Notes: generated by a model from the letters alone, not told the origin. Positions 33,139 to 45,269 are shown, counted from the stretch's first letter. The stretch: DNA of 64,000 bases from Triglochin maritima (GCA_963682175.1 OY821770.1:14786501-14850500); one strand, 5' to 3'. Program-made: numbers and translations.

Positions 33139-33789
33139 CATCTAAATTTTCTCCAGTTTAGATCATTTTGCATTTATCTTATTTTTCCTTTCACTCTTGT
33201 GTTGAAGAAAGTGCACCTCCATAGATCATGATTTTGCAATATAATCTTTTTCATAACCAATGTTGGTGAAAACCGACAGCGAACATCTCACACCGTGAAT
33301 AAAATTCATATCCAACTTCAACTCCTGTGTTACAATAAAAAAATGGATTAAAATTAAGTCAACTTCAAAGATGACAATATTCAAATGAAAACAAAATAGA
33401 TGCAAGTGCCCTCACCAAGAATATCTCCATTTTTTCTCTTAGCTAGGATACAATACTACATTAGTCTCTTTCATCTAGAAATCAACACAAGAGATGTGAT
33501 ACGTGAGATCTTAAAGAGTTGAAGAAACATTTAAAGGAATAGATAAAGTTGAATATGTTTTTACCACCATGAATTGTTAAAGAATAACATCTCTTAACCT
33601 CATTTCGATAAGCAAATTAGGGGAAAACAAATACGTTTCCTAAATGTTGTATGCAATAACTTAAAAAGTGCCAGAAAATCAAGAAAGAAGCTTAACTAGA
33701 ATAAATTCTTCGTTTCCATGCTATATACCAACTCCAAGTAATAACTCCTGGCTAACATTCTCAAATAAAATGTGGTCAAGAGTACATGG
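33139..33789. other. Spacer without recognised gene
   Basis: AT-rich DNA with no conserved frame, terminal repeat or array. Confidence 0.4.
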
Positions 33790-34020
33790 AATGTGGAGAA
33801 TTTGGTGTTGGAATGTGGGGGATTTGGTGGTTTTGCTTGGGATGTGGGTGATGATGTAGTGTTGTAATGTTTTTGGAGGTGATGATGGTATTTTGAGGAT
33901 AAAATTGAAAATAAATTAAAAAAATTTTAATTTTTGGGCTTTCAAACAAATTGTCACAGTGATTGATCCTATAGAACATTTGGTTTCTCTATTTTGGTGT
34001 TTTAATTTATTCTCCCTTAA
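33790..34020. repeat. Dispersed direct repeat, copy 2
   Basis: Diverged partner of 32717-32925: GGGGGATTTGGTGGTTTTG, ATAAAATTGAAAATAAA, CAGTGATTGATCCTATAGAA. Confidence 0.65.
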
Positions 34021-34639
34021 AAAAATTATTGCATATGTATTGTCTTTATCGATACCGTACTTATATTTACATATGACAATTTTACCCAAAAACAATACGA
34101 CAAAAAAAATCGGGTCGTTTGGTAAGTTCAACTCAAGAAGAAGCTCTAGATGCAGTATTAATTTTCTCTTTGTAAGTTTTTCTATTTTTAATGTTCATTT
34201 TTCTTAAATTCAGGTTCAAAAGAGGATGTAGATGTATCTAACTTGAGACCTCATGACACGTAATATCAGCAACATGCCAACGAGTCATTGTTGAACCATG
34301 TTATTATAAGTGTACTAAATTTATTTATTTTCCTTTTGCTCACCTCAATCCTCCCACATCAAATAATCCCACATCGGAGGATTTGGATATTTCTAGGCCC
34401 CTACAGATTTCTCAAATCCCTCTTTGCGGCTTCCACTCTTCATTGAGAGTGGCTATTATTTATAAGTTAAAAAATAATATTTTCAAGGGAGCTTTTGAAT
34501 AACGAAGAAAGGTTGTATTTTTTTGTTTTTTTGTGTCGTGTTTCCACGAAATGATTTTAGGGTGTGTTTGTGCATGGGCTTTGCTTCTAACACATGTAAA
34601 AAATACAACACGAAATGACATGATTGTCAGGTCTTAGGT
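34021..34639. other. Spacer left of the MULE
   Basis: No gene is visible. ATCCCACATCGGAGGATTTGG near 34368, followed by a decayed TATA-like CTACAGATT, looks like the remains of a small LTR or promoter of the CCCACATCG type. Confidence 0.4.
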
Positions 34640-34648
34640 ATAATTTAT
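34640..34648. repeat. 9-bp target duplication of the MULE, left
   Basis: ATAATTTAT here and again at 49512-49520, each directly outside GGAA...TTCC termini. Nine bases is the usual length for Mutator-like elements. Confidence 0.85.
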
Positions 34649-35100
34649 GGAAAAAATTTCAAAATAAATTTTTTTTAAAAACAATTGCCAAAATAAACCT
34701 CCATTAAAAGTAATTTTCAAACTAGACCAGCTGCCACCACGTGGTGACACGTGGCGGCGGCGGATTTTGTTTTTTTGTACATAGAGAACTCGGCATCCCC
34801 AGTGCTGAGTTCATCTTCTGAGAACTCGGCACTGGTGATGCCGAGTTCAACTTTGATAGAACTCGGCATGGGCGATGTTGAGTTCTACTTGATTTTTTAT
34901 TAGCCAACACTTGACATTTTCTACTCAGGCGATTCAAATAGAACTCGGCACTGAGAGTGTCGAGTTCTATTTAAGAAATTGTTCTCCTGACGATCAAATC
35001 GTGCATGAGACGATTGCCAGGAGAACAGTTACTTAAATAGAACTCGGCACTCAATGTCGATTTCTAAAGGAAGAACTCGGCGTTAGTAACGCCGAGTTCC
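34649..35100 (+). repeat. MULE left terminal inverted repeat
   Basis: It contains repeated GAACTCGGCA / TGCCGAGTTC dyads, about seven arms, and a GTTCTCCTGRCGATC ... GATTGCCAGGAGAAC hairpin at about 34980-35025. It pairs with 49060-49511 over its whole length, with scattered differences. Confidence 0.9.
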
Positions 35101-35107
35101 GTCGGGC

Positions 35108-35115
35108 TATAAAAG
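35108..35115 (+). promoter_or_regulatory. TATA box and leader start of the PMD gene
   Basis: TATAAAAG followed by CAGTCTGACGCCCCCCTCTC lies at the inner edge of the TIR. The block recurs at 45691 before MURA. The leader AAGGTTAGGGTTTCG is consistent with a spliced 5' UTR intron whose acceptor (TGTACAG) sits right before the ATG at 35823. Confidence 0.72.
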
Positions 35116-35926
35116 CAGTCTGACGCCCCCCTCTCCCCATCCGCCGCGTTTCCGAGTTTTTAAGGTTAGGGTTTCGATTTTTTCATTTTCCACCATTTTC
35201 TTGTTTTTTTATGTATTAGGATGATATACATTGTTGTTTTATGTATGATTGTAGTGTTTTTGTTGATTTAGGAACCGGTTTTGGTGCAAACTCGAATTCG
35301 ATTTTGGGTTTTTAGGCAAAACGTTTTATTTCTTGTTTGATAGTTGATTATTGAATTTAGTTTTGTTGATTATAGGTCTACAGTAGTCATCTTAAAACTA
35401 GTTGAATTTAAGTATGATTATTGTGATTAAAATTAGATTTTTTGTTGTTATTTAGGTTTGAATGTATGTTAATTTTAATGAATGTAAACTTAAAAGTGAT
35501 TTATTTGAGTTTAAATGTATGTGAGTTTGAATGTATGTTAGAATTGAATTTTTTAGTATTGTTAGTTTGTTCTACCGTGCAGGTTTAAATTTACCAATTT
35601 GAAAAATATAGGAGAGGTTCTGTCAAAAAATTTAAAAAAAATCTGACATGATTCGTAATGTTATTTATTGTAGTTGGTTTTATTGGAGAGATTGTTCGAC
35701 GTTTACAGTCGTTTGCTACTACACTCGATTGAGGTAATTTCTAAAACATTAGAGTATTCTCAACTTTTTAAGTAGTTAGTAATGAAGAACAACCATCTCA
35801 CTTGTTAACGTGTTATGTACAGATGGAGTTTGGTGGTTCTAGTACTGGTTCAATTGGAGGTAGATACGCTTCACAGGGTCCGGTAGACAGATCAGTGTTG
35901 GTTTTGCAGGCCAACCACAAGTCTGA

Positions 35927-37480
35927 TGATTGACATCATTTCATGCTCATATTTGTATCTTATATCCATTATCTTACACCTAAGCAATGCTACGTGACGA
36001 GTTTTATGTTTAGTTTTCATGAATAAAGAGGTTTGAAGAGAAGAGTCATGAAAGGACCCAAAAGCTGGGAAAAAGGACTGAATGGTGAGATCTAGGGACC
36101 AAGATGCAAAGGAGAAGGACCTGAATGTAAGACAGAAGGACCTAAGAGCAAAACAGGATACTTCACACCATCATGGGGAGTATTTTACCAATTCTATTCG
36201 GGTCGGAGCTCCAACAAGTCGAGTAACCGCATCAAAGACCAACAATACCAGAAAGCAAAGCCCACAACAAATTCCAACACGATCCGACAATTTTGGACAC
36301 CAATTGGCGGTCTTGGACCGCTAATTGGCGGTCCATATTGCTCAGGATCCGTCGAAATTTCTCCTGGACTTGTATTAATGTTCGTTTAGGCTATTTTTGG
36401 TATTGGTTTAGTCCCACATCGGGAGTTTGTCCCCGATTAGCTTTTTCCATGCTTATAAATAGAACTCTTCACCTTCCATTGTAATTACCCATTGTTTGGT
36501 GGCATTCTCTCTACTAAGGAGTGAGCCTTGAAGCAATAACTCAAGGTGGAGAAGGATGCTACCTTCAATGTGAGTCATTGTTAATAAAAGTTTATTTGTT
36601 TCTTTTAATCTTGTTTTGTTATGTTGTTTGTTTTGTGTGGGTTGCTTTACTTTGTTTAATTTCTTGTTTAGTAATTTTAGTATCTTAGTTAAATGTTTTC
36701 TTTACTTAGTCTAATCAGTAGTGTAATGAGTAGTGAGTAGTTCCATCCCCATTTGGGGGGGTGGAGAAATATGTGATATAATTATGTAGTGTATTAAGTG
36801 TGTGTTATTTTTATCCATTGAGCTTTATATGATTTCCATAACCATCTAATGGGTCTCCACTCTTATCTTTGATATGCTAATGCTCTTGAATGAAGCTTAG
36901 CTTATGCTTTGATTAGTGGACCTATTTTATGGGGAATGATAAGGTTAGGATATGGATGAAGTTAATATTGGAAACACAATTTGTAATGTATGTGCTCTTG
37001 TTGCCTTTACCTTAGCTAATGTCTTGTATGTTTTAATGATGTAGTGAAATCTTAATTCATGTGGAGGCATAGTAGGGTATAGTCTTTATACTTGAGTTCA
37101 TGTAGCTTCATTCCAATTATTGTCTTGTATGTTTTAATGATGTAGTCTTATCTTAATTCATGTAGAGGCAAAGTTGGATGTAGTTTTATGATTTCATGCA
37201 CTACATGTTGTGAGGAGCTTAATGAACACACACACACTTCTTTATGTTCACATTATTTCTCTACCCCCTTTGGGGTTTAGTTTTATTGCTTATCTTCATT
37301 TCCTTTTGCATTCTAGTTTATCATTGTAGTGTAGTTTAGTGTAACCAATCCTTTTCTCCTTTCTTTACCCCTTGCCTTCGCACAAACCAAGTGTCGACAC
37401 ACCTCCCAGTGGACGACCCGTATTTGCCACCGCTTCAACGCGGCCGTGCACTTGCGGTAGAAATATAAAACGATCAATCA
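35927..37480 (+). repeat. Element B 5' LTR
   Basis: 1554 bp. It has GTCCCACATCG at 36411-36421 and TATAAATA at 36454-36461. U3 dyads are at 36296-36312 (damaged) and 36315-36334. Its last 50 bases resemble those of element A. Confidence 0.93.
36411..36461 (+). promoter_or_regulatory. USE-like element plus TATA in the element B LTR
   Basis: GTCCCACATCG equals the plant snRNA upstream sequence element (RTCCCACATCG). TATAAATA starts 32 bases after it, close to the spacing of Pol II-type plant snRNA promoters. The 3' LTR has the same pair at 42209-42219 and 42252-42259. Use as a promoter is inferred. Confidence 0.6.
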
Positions 37481-37486
37481 AGTTTT

Positions 37487-37504
37487 TGGCGCCGTTGCCG
37501 GGGA
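37487..37504 (+). promoter_or_regulatory. Primer-binding site of element B, tRNA-Asp
   Basis: TGGCGCCGTTGCCGGGGA, an exact 18-base complement of the 3' end of plant tRNA-Asp, six bases after the LTR. Confidence 0.92.
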
Positions 37505-37640
37505 GGTGCTCTGTCCAGACGTTGGTTTGGACGATTCGAGGGGTTTCTAATTTTTTGTTTCCAGTTTTTCATAGTTTCAGGGAACTACTGGATCAAGGGG
37601 AGGCTGCTGGACAAATTTGAGGAACAGAAGACCTAAAAGG

Positions 37641-37677
37641 ACCGCCAATCAGCGGTTGGAGACCGCCAATTGGCGGC
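37641..37677 (+). repeat. Paired leader palindromes of element B
   Basis: ACCGCCAATCAGCGGT (37641-37656) and ACCGCCAATTGGCGGC (37662-37677) are dyads sharing the ACCGCCAATT core with the U3 palindromes of the same element. They occupy the same place relative to the primer site as in element A. Confidence 0.85.
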
Positions 37678-38617
37678 CTGGTGAGGGCTTCCTACTTTCA
37701 AATTTTTTCTGGTAGTTAGTTTTGTAATTGGTGTTATCTGGGAGCCCTATTTTGCATGATTTGACTTCTGGTTTTCTCCCAGATCATTAATCACTCCCCC
37801 ATTAATCAACTTGGCCCTAAAATCTAAAGCAAAAGACTAGACGTTCTTATTTGTTTAGGTCACGCATCATGTTTTGACTTAGGCATATAGTTGTCTTTTC
37901 TTTTAGCTTTATTTTCAGTTGTTGAGTGCTGGCGTGAGGTACGCATTTCCTACACTCATTCATGCATCTCGTATGCCCATGCATTAGTTAGTAGGAATTG
38001 CATCAGGACAAGAGTGAGAGAGTGTTTGATTGGAGCGTTGATTGCTAGATCTAGGATCAAATCGCTACTAAGGAGGGGTTGTCCCATAAAAGATAAGGTG
38101 GGGGATTTCATCACCCTTTCCTTGGCCCCAAAAATCACTCGTAATAAAGCCTTAACTAAAAGCAAGTAGACATTGGCCCTAAGGAATTCGGACGCACTAG
38201 GAGAGTAATCTAGTCGAGACCGTCATGACCTGATCGGCGTTGCCTACCTTGTCGATAGTAGGAGGTACTGGATCTCCGGATCTGGTATCACTTGCTGGGC
38301 ATTGTGGTCCTCGTTGTAGGGAGGTGAGGCGTGTCGAGGCTAGTGACCTCGAAGTTAGGCGTCGTCTAGCTTAAGGACCCATTGCCTTACATTGTTTGAG
38401 CCGTGCTTGCTAGTTAGGCTTCTTCCTGATCCCTCTACCCACGCTAGCTTTAGGGATTCTTCCCTTCTCCTCTGAGTCATCTTCTTCTCACCTTCTTCTA
38501 CGTTATAGTCTCCTCCCCTTTACACTCTCTGTTAGCGTTTTAGGGTCGAGTCGAGCACTTTTTGCGAGCTTAGTCTCGTGGTGGTGAGAGTGGTCGACTC
38601 GAGAGTTGTTTGTTGAG
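37678..38617 (+). other. Element B leader
   Basis: Non-coding leader. It aligns with the element A leader in its last 150 bp (TTTTAGGGTCGAGTCGAG, TCTCCTCCCCTTTACA). The open frame on the complementary strand at 37956-38165 is not conserved in A. Confidence 0.5.
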
Positions 38618-40107
38618 ATGGATGGTTACATGGGCGACCATCCATATCATTGTTGGGACCAGGATGATTCTCCCTGGTACTCCGGACCCATGCAACCTGG
38701 GGTGCCTCAGACTAACACCCCGTATGGTTGGGATAATCCTCATTGTGTGACTGAGCAATCTTCATATTGGGGTAACATGAGAGAGGAACCGACTGCTAGA
38801 CCACCATCTAGTTACGTCGGATCATATGTTGGTCATCAAACTGAGACATTACAAGAACCTTTGGCCTCTTTCATGCATGTGGTAGATGACATGGGTGCAC
38901 CGGTGGCTCCAGTAGCCGTACCGTGTCACTATTGTGGGTTGAGTGGTCATGATTTCGGGGAATGTCCTTATGTTCCCCCAGAGCCTGAGTATGAGCACAC
39001 ATTTTCCGAAAATGCTCATTATGACCATTACGCATCCGCGTACAATCCGAGAGTGATGGATTCATGGGGTGACAATTCTTATTCAAATTCTTATACTTCA
39101 TGTTCACCCCAGTATCCTCCTCCCGAATACCCAGAATTCTACCAACACCCCACCCCAAATCATTGGACTCATTCTCAGCCCATCCACACCCAACCCCAAA
39201 ATTTCCCAAGCTCTGACTTGGACCTCATCGTTGACCGCATACCTGATTCCTTGAAACAAACTTTCCTTACGTTCATGGAAACCACTCAACAGTCCATACA
39301 AAATATGACACTGCAAGTGAGTCAAATGTCGCAGAAATTACGTGAATGTGAGGAGAGTAACCTTTCTTGTCAACATGAGGATTCTTCTTTTGATATCGAA
39401 CCACCACCACATCCACAAATTCAAAGCACAACCTTTCAAAGTCAAACTCCTAGTCAGTCTGAGGGACTTGGGGTTTCAATTCACGATCACTTAGTGGAGG
39501 ATTCGATTCAAATTGAGAATAACTTGGACCAGCTTCATTATGAGTCGGCACAGGATTGTGCCTTATCTTTTTGTCCCGTGGCCCTTGAGCCACATGATCT
39601 TCATTTTGATCCTCTTAAGGACCCACCTCTGGTGGAGCAAGAGCTCCCTAGTACCCTCAACTTCAAACAACCTGATGAGAGTTTGCCTCTCACTATTGTT
39701 CCTGATCATCTTGGAAATGATGGAACATCAAACAACCACATTGCTCATGAGGGTATTAGGAGTTCCTTGGAGGATACCTTGGGTATGAGACCCACTTCCT
39801 GTTCTCCTGGTGAGTTGGACATGCATAACGAGGTGCTTGACCTCGTTCCGACCCACCAGCCTGTTGGTTGGAGAGTTTGATTGATGATCATAACTTCAGT
39901 TCCGCAACGGGAGATATTTTTCTTCCGTTGCCCCTTATTTCCCAAACTCTTGAGAGGTTCAAGCTCTTTCAGTTTGATCCTTTGAATGAGACGCCTTTGC
40001 GTCCAATTCATGAACCTCTCATTTCATCTGGTGCTCTTTGTGAAGGGGGCCCACGCATGCGTATTCTGGCCCCGCGTGGTGTCATGTTCCCTTTCCAAGT
40101 GCATTGA
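38618..40107 (+). pseudogene. Zinc-knuckle gag-like ORF of element B, frameshifted
   Basis: It starts at the ATG conserved with element A (MDGYMGDHP). The knuckle CHYCGLSGHDFGEC keeps the CX2CX4HX4C spacing. The middle is Tyr/Pro/Ser-rich and the helix-prone segment (LKQTFLTFMETTQQSIQNM) is conserved. The frame ends at 39880 because one G present in element A (TTTGGATTGATG) is missing here. The original frame continues at 39880-40107 to the same last residues (VMFPFQVH). About 420 of 495 residues would still be made. Full-length colinearity with A argues for past selection on the protein. Confidence 0.82.
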
Positions 40108-41723
40108 CCCACTCTTGAGGTTCCCATTTGATGTCTTTTGACAAATGAAGATGGGAACTTATGTTTGTACATAGTTATATAAAAAAAGAAAAAAAAAAGA
40201 AAAAAAAAGAAAAAAAAAAGTACAATAAAAGACTCCTTCAGTGAGCATCGATTGTTGTGAGCCCCAACCCTTGTGTATTTGGGCTCCATTTCTTTCACGT
40301 ATTTGTATCCCTTCTTTAGCATCTCACAGGTTTTGAGGGAAGTTGGGTTGTGTCCATCAACATAGCCATGAACTTCCTTGTGTACTTCACGTTGGTGAGA
40401 TCTCTTCTGTTTCATGCATGCATCCATGTAGTATCTTGCTTGCATTCATTGAGGACAATGCATGAAGTAGGTGTGGGGGGGTGTTTTACGTGTGTACATA
40501 GTCGAGTCTTTTCTTTTGATTTTGCTTTCTTTTGTTTGCATGTTTAGGGTCATGTTAGTGTGATGCATTTAATATCGATATATCTGCTTGCCATGATCCT
40601 TGGGTGACTTGTCTTCTTTCGCTTGCCTAGTGCTTCAAAATTTTCACATTTCTTTCAAAATCTTCATGTGTTTTCGAAAGAAAATGTTTTGTGGGTTTTG
40701 CGTGTGTTTAGCATGTGCAAAACCGTTGAGAGGCAAAGTAAAAAGAAAGCTCCCAAAATTGTCTTGAACTTGATGCATTAGGATATCTAGTACGTGGCTT
40801 TAGGATTTATCGAGTCGTTAGGATGCACCCCAGTTTTCCTTTGGGGGTGAGTAATCATAGGGTTTCAGTGCTCAAACATTCAAAGAAGTCCACCCTGAAC
40901 CTAGTGAGTCAATAATTCGTGTTTGTTAATTTAGGAAGTTTGTTGTAGTCAAGGACCCTCTTAATCTTGTTGTGAGACATTAGTGTAGGGGTTTTGGTTC
41001 ATGTGTAGATAAGAAATAAGTGAGTAGATGTTCTCTCTTCTCGCACGGCTCCTATCACTCGGGAAAGTAGGTCTGATGGGACTTTGTGCCTGGTGCTTTC
41101 GAGTCATCTGACTTGGGATGCGCCGACCGAACTCCCGTTACACGGGTGGTAGGGATTGCCCTATGTGGAGATTTGGGGAAAGGTGTACGTGATAGTGTAA
41201 GTCCTCATGGGCAATGATGCACGAAACCTGACCCTGGGAGAATGAAGCTCCAACTAATAAAAAGAAAAAAAAATGTGTGAAAAGAAACAAAAAGAAAATG
41301 CAAATAAGAACCTTAATGGACCTTACACTTTGTATCACTTGAGGATCTTGAGGTTGTCCATGTCTTTCACTTAATTCCTTATTTAACTAACACGAATGGT
41401 TCATTAGGGTAGAGGTGTGGACTGATCACCTATATAGAGTCGGCCCGTAGCATTACCGCGTCCATTGATCGACAAAATATTTCCAACGAGTCGAGGTCTA
41501 GATTGAATAATGCATCTTGTTCGGATTTTGTGGGTATATCCGCTGAAAACCCTCAGGAGACAACACTCCTCCTCCTTGGCAACAAGGAGGTTTAACGGCT
41601 TGTTGCGCGTGCTAAGTGCAACCGTGATTCCTACGAAAGTGAGTTAGGATTTCTTGTTTTTCGTATGCTTTTTCCTTTCTTTGTTTTGCTCGAGACTAGC
41701 AAAAACTTAGGTGTGGGGGTATT
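40108..41723 (+). other. Element B 3' non-coding region
   Basis: Holds an A-rich AAAAAAAG microsatellite (40184-40220), an internal G tract AGGTGTGGGGGGGTGT (40469-40484) and the terminal polypurine tract AGGTGTGGGGGTATT (41709-41723). No shared coding frame with A. Confidence 0.7.
41709..41723 (+). promoter_or_regulatory. Polypurine tract of element B
   Basis: AGGTGTGGGGGTATT directly before the 3' LTR, identical to that of element A. Confidence 0.8.
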
Positions 41724-43279
41724 TGATTGACATCATTTCATGCTCATATTTGTATCTTATATCCATTATCTTACACCTAAGCAATGCTACGTGACGAGTT
41801 TTATGTTTAGTTTTCAGGAATAAAGAGGTTTGAAGAGAAGAGCCATGAAAGGACCCAAAAGCTGGGAAAAAGGACTGAATGGTGAGATCTAGGGACCAAG
41901 ATGCAAAGGAGAAGGACCTGAATGTAAGACAGAAGGACCTAAGAGCAAAACAGGATACTTCACACCATCATGGGGAGTATTTTACCAATTCTATTCGGGT
42001 CGGAGCTCCAACAAGTCGAGTAACCGCATCAAAGACCAACAATACCAGAAAGCAAAGCCCACAACAAATTCCAACACGATCCGACAATTTTGGACCGCCA
42101 ATTGGCGGTCTTGGACCGCTAATTGGCGGTCCATATTGCTCAGGATCCGTCGAAATTTCTCCTGGACTTGTATTAATGTTCGTTTAGGCTATTTTTGGTA
42201 TTGGTTTAGTCCCACATCGGGGGTTTGTCCCCGATTAGCTTTTTCCATGCTTATAAATAGAACTCTTCACCTTCCATTGTAATTACCCATTGTTTGGTGG
42301 CATTCTCTCTACTAAGGAGTGAGCCTTGAAGCAATAACTCAAGGTGGAGAAGGATGCTACCTTCAATGTGAGTCATTGTTAATAAAAGTTTATTTGTTTC
42401 TTTTAATGTTGTTTTGTTATGTTGTTTGTTTTGTGTGGGTTGCTTTACTTTGTTTAATTTCTTGTTTAGTAATTTTAGTATCTTAGTTAAATGTTTTCTT
42501 TACTTAGTCTAATCAGTAGTGTAATGAGTAGTGAGTAGTTCCATCCCCATTTGGGGGGGTGGAGAAATATGTGATATAATTATGTAGTGTATTAAGTGTG
42601 TGTTATTTTTATCCATTGAGCTTTATATGATTTCCATAACCATCTAATGGGTCTCCACTCTTATCTTTGATATGCTAATGCTCTTGAATGAAGCTTAGCT
42701 TATGCTTTGATTAGTGGACCTATTTTATGGGGAATGATAAGGTTAGGATATGGATGAAGTTAATATTGGAAACACAATTTGTAATGTATGTGCTCTTGTT
42801 GCCTTTACCTTAGCTAATGTCTTGTATGTTTTAATGATGTAGTGAAATCTTAATTCATGTGGAGGCATAGTAGGGTATAGTCTTTATACTTGAGTTCATG
42901 TAGCTTCATTCCAATTATTGTCTTGTATGTTTTAATGATGTAGTCTTATCTTAATTCATGTAGAGGCAAAGTTGGATGTAGTTTTATGATTTCATGCACT
43001 ACATGTTGTGAGGAGCTTAATGAACACACACACACTTCTTTATGTTCACATTATTTCTCTACCCCCTTTGGGGTTTAGTTTTATTGCTTATCTTCATTTC
43101 CTTTTGCATTCTAGTTTAGCATTGTAGTGTAGTTTAGTGTAACCAATCCTTTTCTCCTTTCTTTACCCCTTGCCTTCGCACAAACCAAGTGTCGACACAC
43201 CTCCCAGTGGACGACCCGTATTTGCCACCGCTTCAACGCGGCCGTGCACTTGCGGTAGAAATATAAAAACGATCAATCA
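41724..43279 (+). repeat. Element B 3' LTR
   Basis: 1556 bp and almost identical to the 5' LTR. It keeps both U3 palindromes intact: 42093-42110, a perfect 18-bp dyad, and 42113-42132. Confidence 0.93.
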
Positions 43280-45040
43280 TCTGACTTGTTCAAAGATTTT
43301 GTAAGTATGTTACGTTTTCAAGTTAAATATTTGCACGTGAATTTCAATATTCTGACATTTCTCTAAATTTATGCAGAAGGATGTTGATGGTGTAAAATGC
43401 GTTGAGCATGGATCGAAGCTCAACGAATGGCAGATCACTGATGAGAGGATGTTGTTTCTGCTAGATATGGCAGGGTTTGACACAGTCACTCGGTTGGGCC
43501 GAGTTCAGTTGGATCATACCTTGCTGGGGGCGATGGTCGAGCGTTGGAGACCGGAGACTCATTCATTTCACCTGCGACATGGTGAGATCACGCGCACCTT
43601 GTGTGACATCTCGATGATTACTGGCTTGCGGGTAGATGGTTTGCCGGTGTGTGAGTCTCAGGAGTACGTTTGGTCAGAGGTCTGCATGGATTTATTGGTT
43701 CAGGTCCCCGATGACTTGGGTCGTAAGGGTTTCGTAACTCTGGGTTGGTTGCAAGCTCAGTTTCGGCAGTTGCCTTTTGATGCTGACGAGGAGACAGTTA
43801 CACGACACACCAGAGCCTTCATTCTGTTCCAGCTAGGATGTAGTATTTTGGCAGATAAGAGTGGTACGATGGTTCACTTGAAGTACCTGTCTTTGCTCGG
43901 AGATTTGGCAGTCGCATCAGAGTACAGTTGGGGTAGTGCGGTTCTGGCCCACTTATATCACATGTTAGACGAAGCCTCACTGATTCCGACAAAACATTTG
44001 TGTGGTTTTCTTACGTTACTACAGTTGTGGTGCTGGGAACATCTACACATTGTGAGACCTTTGAAGAGCAGACCATTACTATACCCGGAGGACGAGAGGG
44101 CACCATTAGGGTCCCGTTGGAGACAACCAAGAACATTCAAGGGTAGTGCGAAGACGACGACACTTGATTTTTATCGGAATGAGCTGGACGTGCAGGAACT
44201 CGATCAAGTGATCTGGGAGCCTTATACAAATTTGGATCTTAGTCAGTTACCACCACTATGTACGGAAGGTTCAGAGATCTGGACGAGCCGTACTTGGCTT
44301 ATAAATTTTGGTGAGGTGGTAATGCATTGTCCAGACCGAGTGATGAGACAATTCGGTCTACAGCAGCACATTCTAGAGCCGATGGAGAGACATGTAGTGA
44401 AATCGGCTCAGGGAAGGTCGGATGTTAATTGGTTGGCGGAAAATCACCAATTCATTCAGCATTGGTCGCACAGAAAAGATCATCTACAGTTTGAGCGACC
44501 ACTCCTAGGTGTCACTCCTAAAGATAGCACACGACTGTATATGAAATGGTACTGGAGCATCACCGTGTGTTGGATAGTTCATCACCCCTTGGCTCCGAAT
44601 AATAACTTATACAGACCTCGAGCGGGTAGAGAGCGAGAGATGGTAAGATTTAAACATTTATTTAAACAATTACCACGTTTTAAAATTTGTTTAGTGTTTC
44701 ATTAAATTTTAATTATCTCTAGGTGCACAAAGTTTATGAGTTCCACGAAGAACTCCATCAAATTCACGAGGTTATCAAAGATCACAAGACAGGTTCTTCG
44801 ATGGTTGGAAAATTGAAAGAAAACATGAAGGCTTGGCTTATGTGTTTTGGTGCTGAAGAACCAACATTACATTTGAGTCAGGATCGCGTTGTTGAAGAAG
44901 ATTCACACTCTCAAGAAGATGCTGGCGGTCTGACTCAGGATAATGAGAATGCAGCACGAGGAGGGGGACACGGCAGGGGGAGAGGACGTGCTCAAGCACG
45001 TCCTAAAAGGAAGAAGAGATTGAGAGGTCACTTAGGATAG

Positions 45041-45269
45041 ATATTTAGTTGTGAACTTATTTGGTTGTTTTTATATGGTACTTTTGGATGTATGTTAAAA
45101 TGTTGAACTTCATATTCCACTCGTAGTTGTATTGTGTTTTATCGTACTTTTTGTGTGTCGTGGTCGAATTGTGTTTTCGTTGATTGTGTGTCGTGGTTGA
45201 ATTGTGTTTTCATTGATTGTGTCGTGGTTGAATTGTTTTCGTTGATTGTGAAACAGGAAATGAAAAAAA
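45041..45269 (+). other. PMD gene 3' region
   Basis: T-rich DNA after the PMD stop, with a tandem repeat of TGTGTCGTGGTTGAATTGTG-like units (45150-45245). It probably contains the transcript end. Confidence 0.5.

Larger units (their letters stand above)
35927..43279 (+). mobile_element. Gag-only Ty3/gypsy-like element B
   Basis: LTRs at 35927-37480 and 41724-43279 begin TGATTGA and end TCAATCA. They differ at fewer than ten positions by eye, so the insertion is very recent. TCTGA stands at 35922-35926 and 43280-43284. An exact tRNA-Asp primer site, a zinc-knuckle ORF with one frameshift and a polypurine tract are present; pol is absent. The internal region aligns with element A, while the LTRs have diverged strongly apart from their 3' end. 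Confidence 0.93.
35823..45040 (+). pseudogene. Plant mobile domain (PMD) gene split by element B
   Basis: Exon 1 is 35823-35926 and resumes at 43285-43300 after element B and its TCTGA duplication, ending at GTAAGT. Exon 2 is 43377-44642 (after TTTATGCAG, before GTAAGA). Exon 3 is 44723-45040. All junctions are phase 0: 40, 422 and 105 codons, 567 residues in all. Exon 2 carries the PMD signature: LLDMAGFDTVTRLG, LVERWRPETHSFHL-type, GEITRTLCDISMITGLRVDGLPV, and a Trp-rich middle. Exon 3 ends in a basic RGRGRAQARPKRKKRLRG tail, a likely nuclear signal. PMD proteins (MAIN/MAIL relatives) act in the nucleus in silencing and are also carried by MULEs. The insertion is the only break seen. Confidence 0.88.

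Noticed and set aside
34649..35100. Reading the GAACTCGGCA dyads as a Rho-independent-type terminator or operator array
   Set aside because: The dyads lie in both long inverted repeats flanked by a 9-bp duplication in a eukaryotic genome. They belong to the MULE termini.
43021..43045. CA microsatellite as a separate feature
   Set aside because: It is part of the element B LTR and is present in the same form in the 5' LTR.
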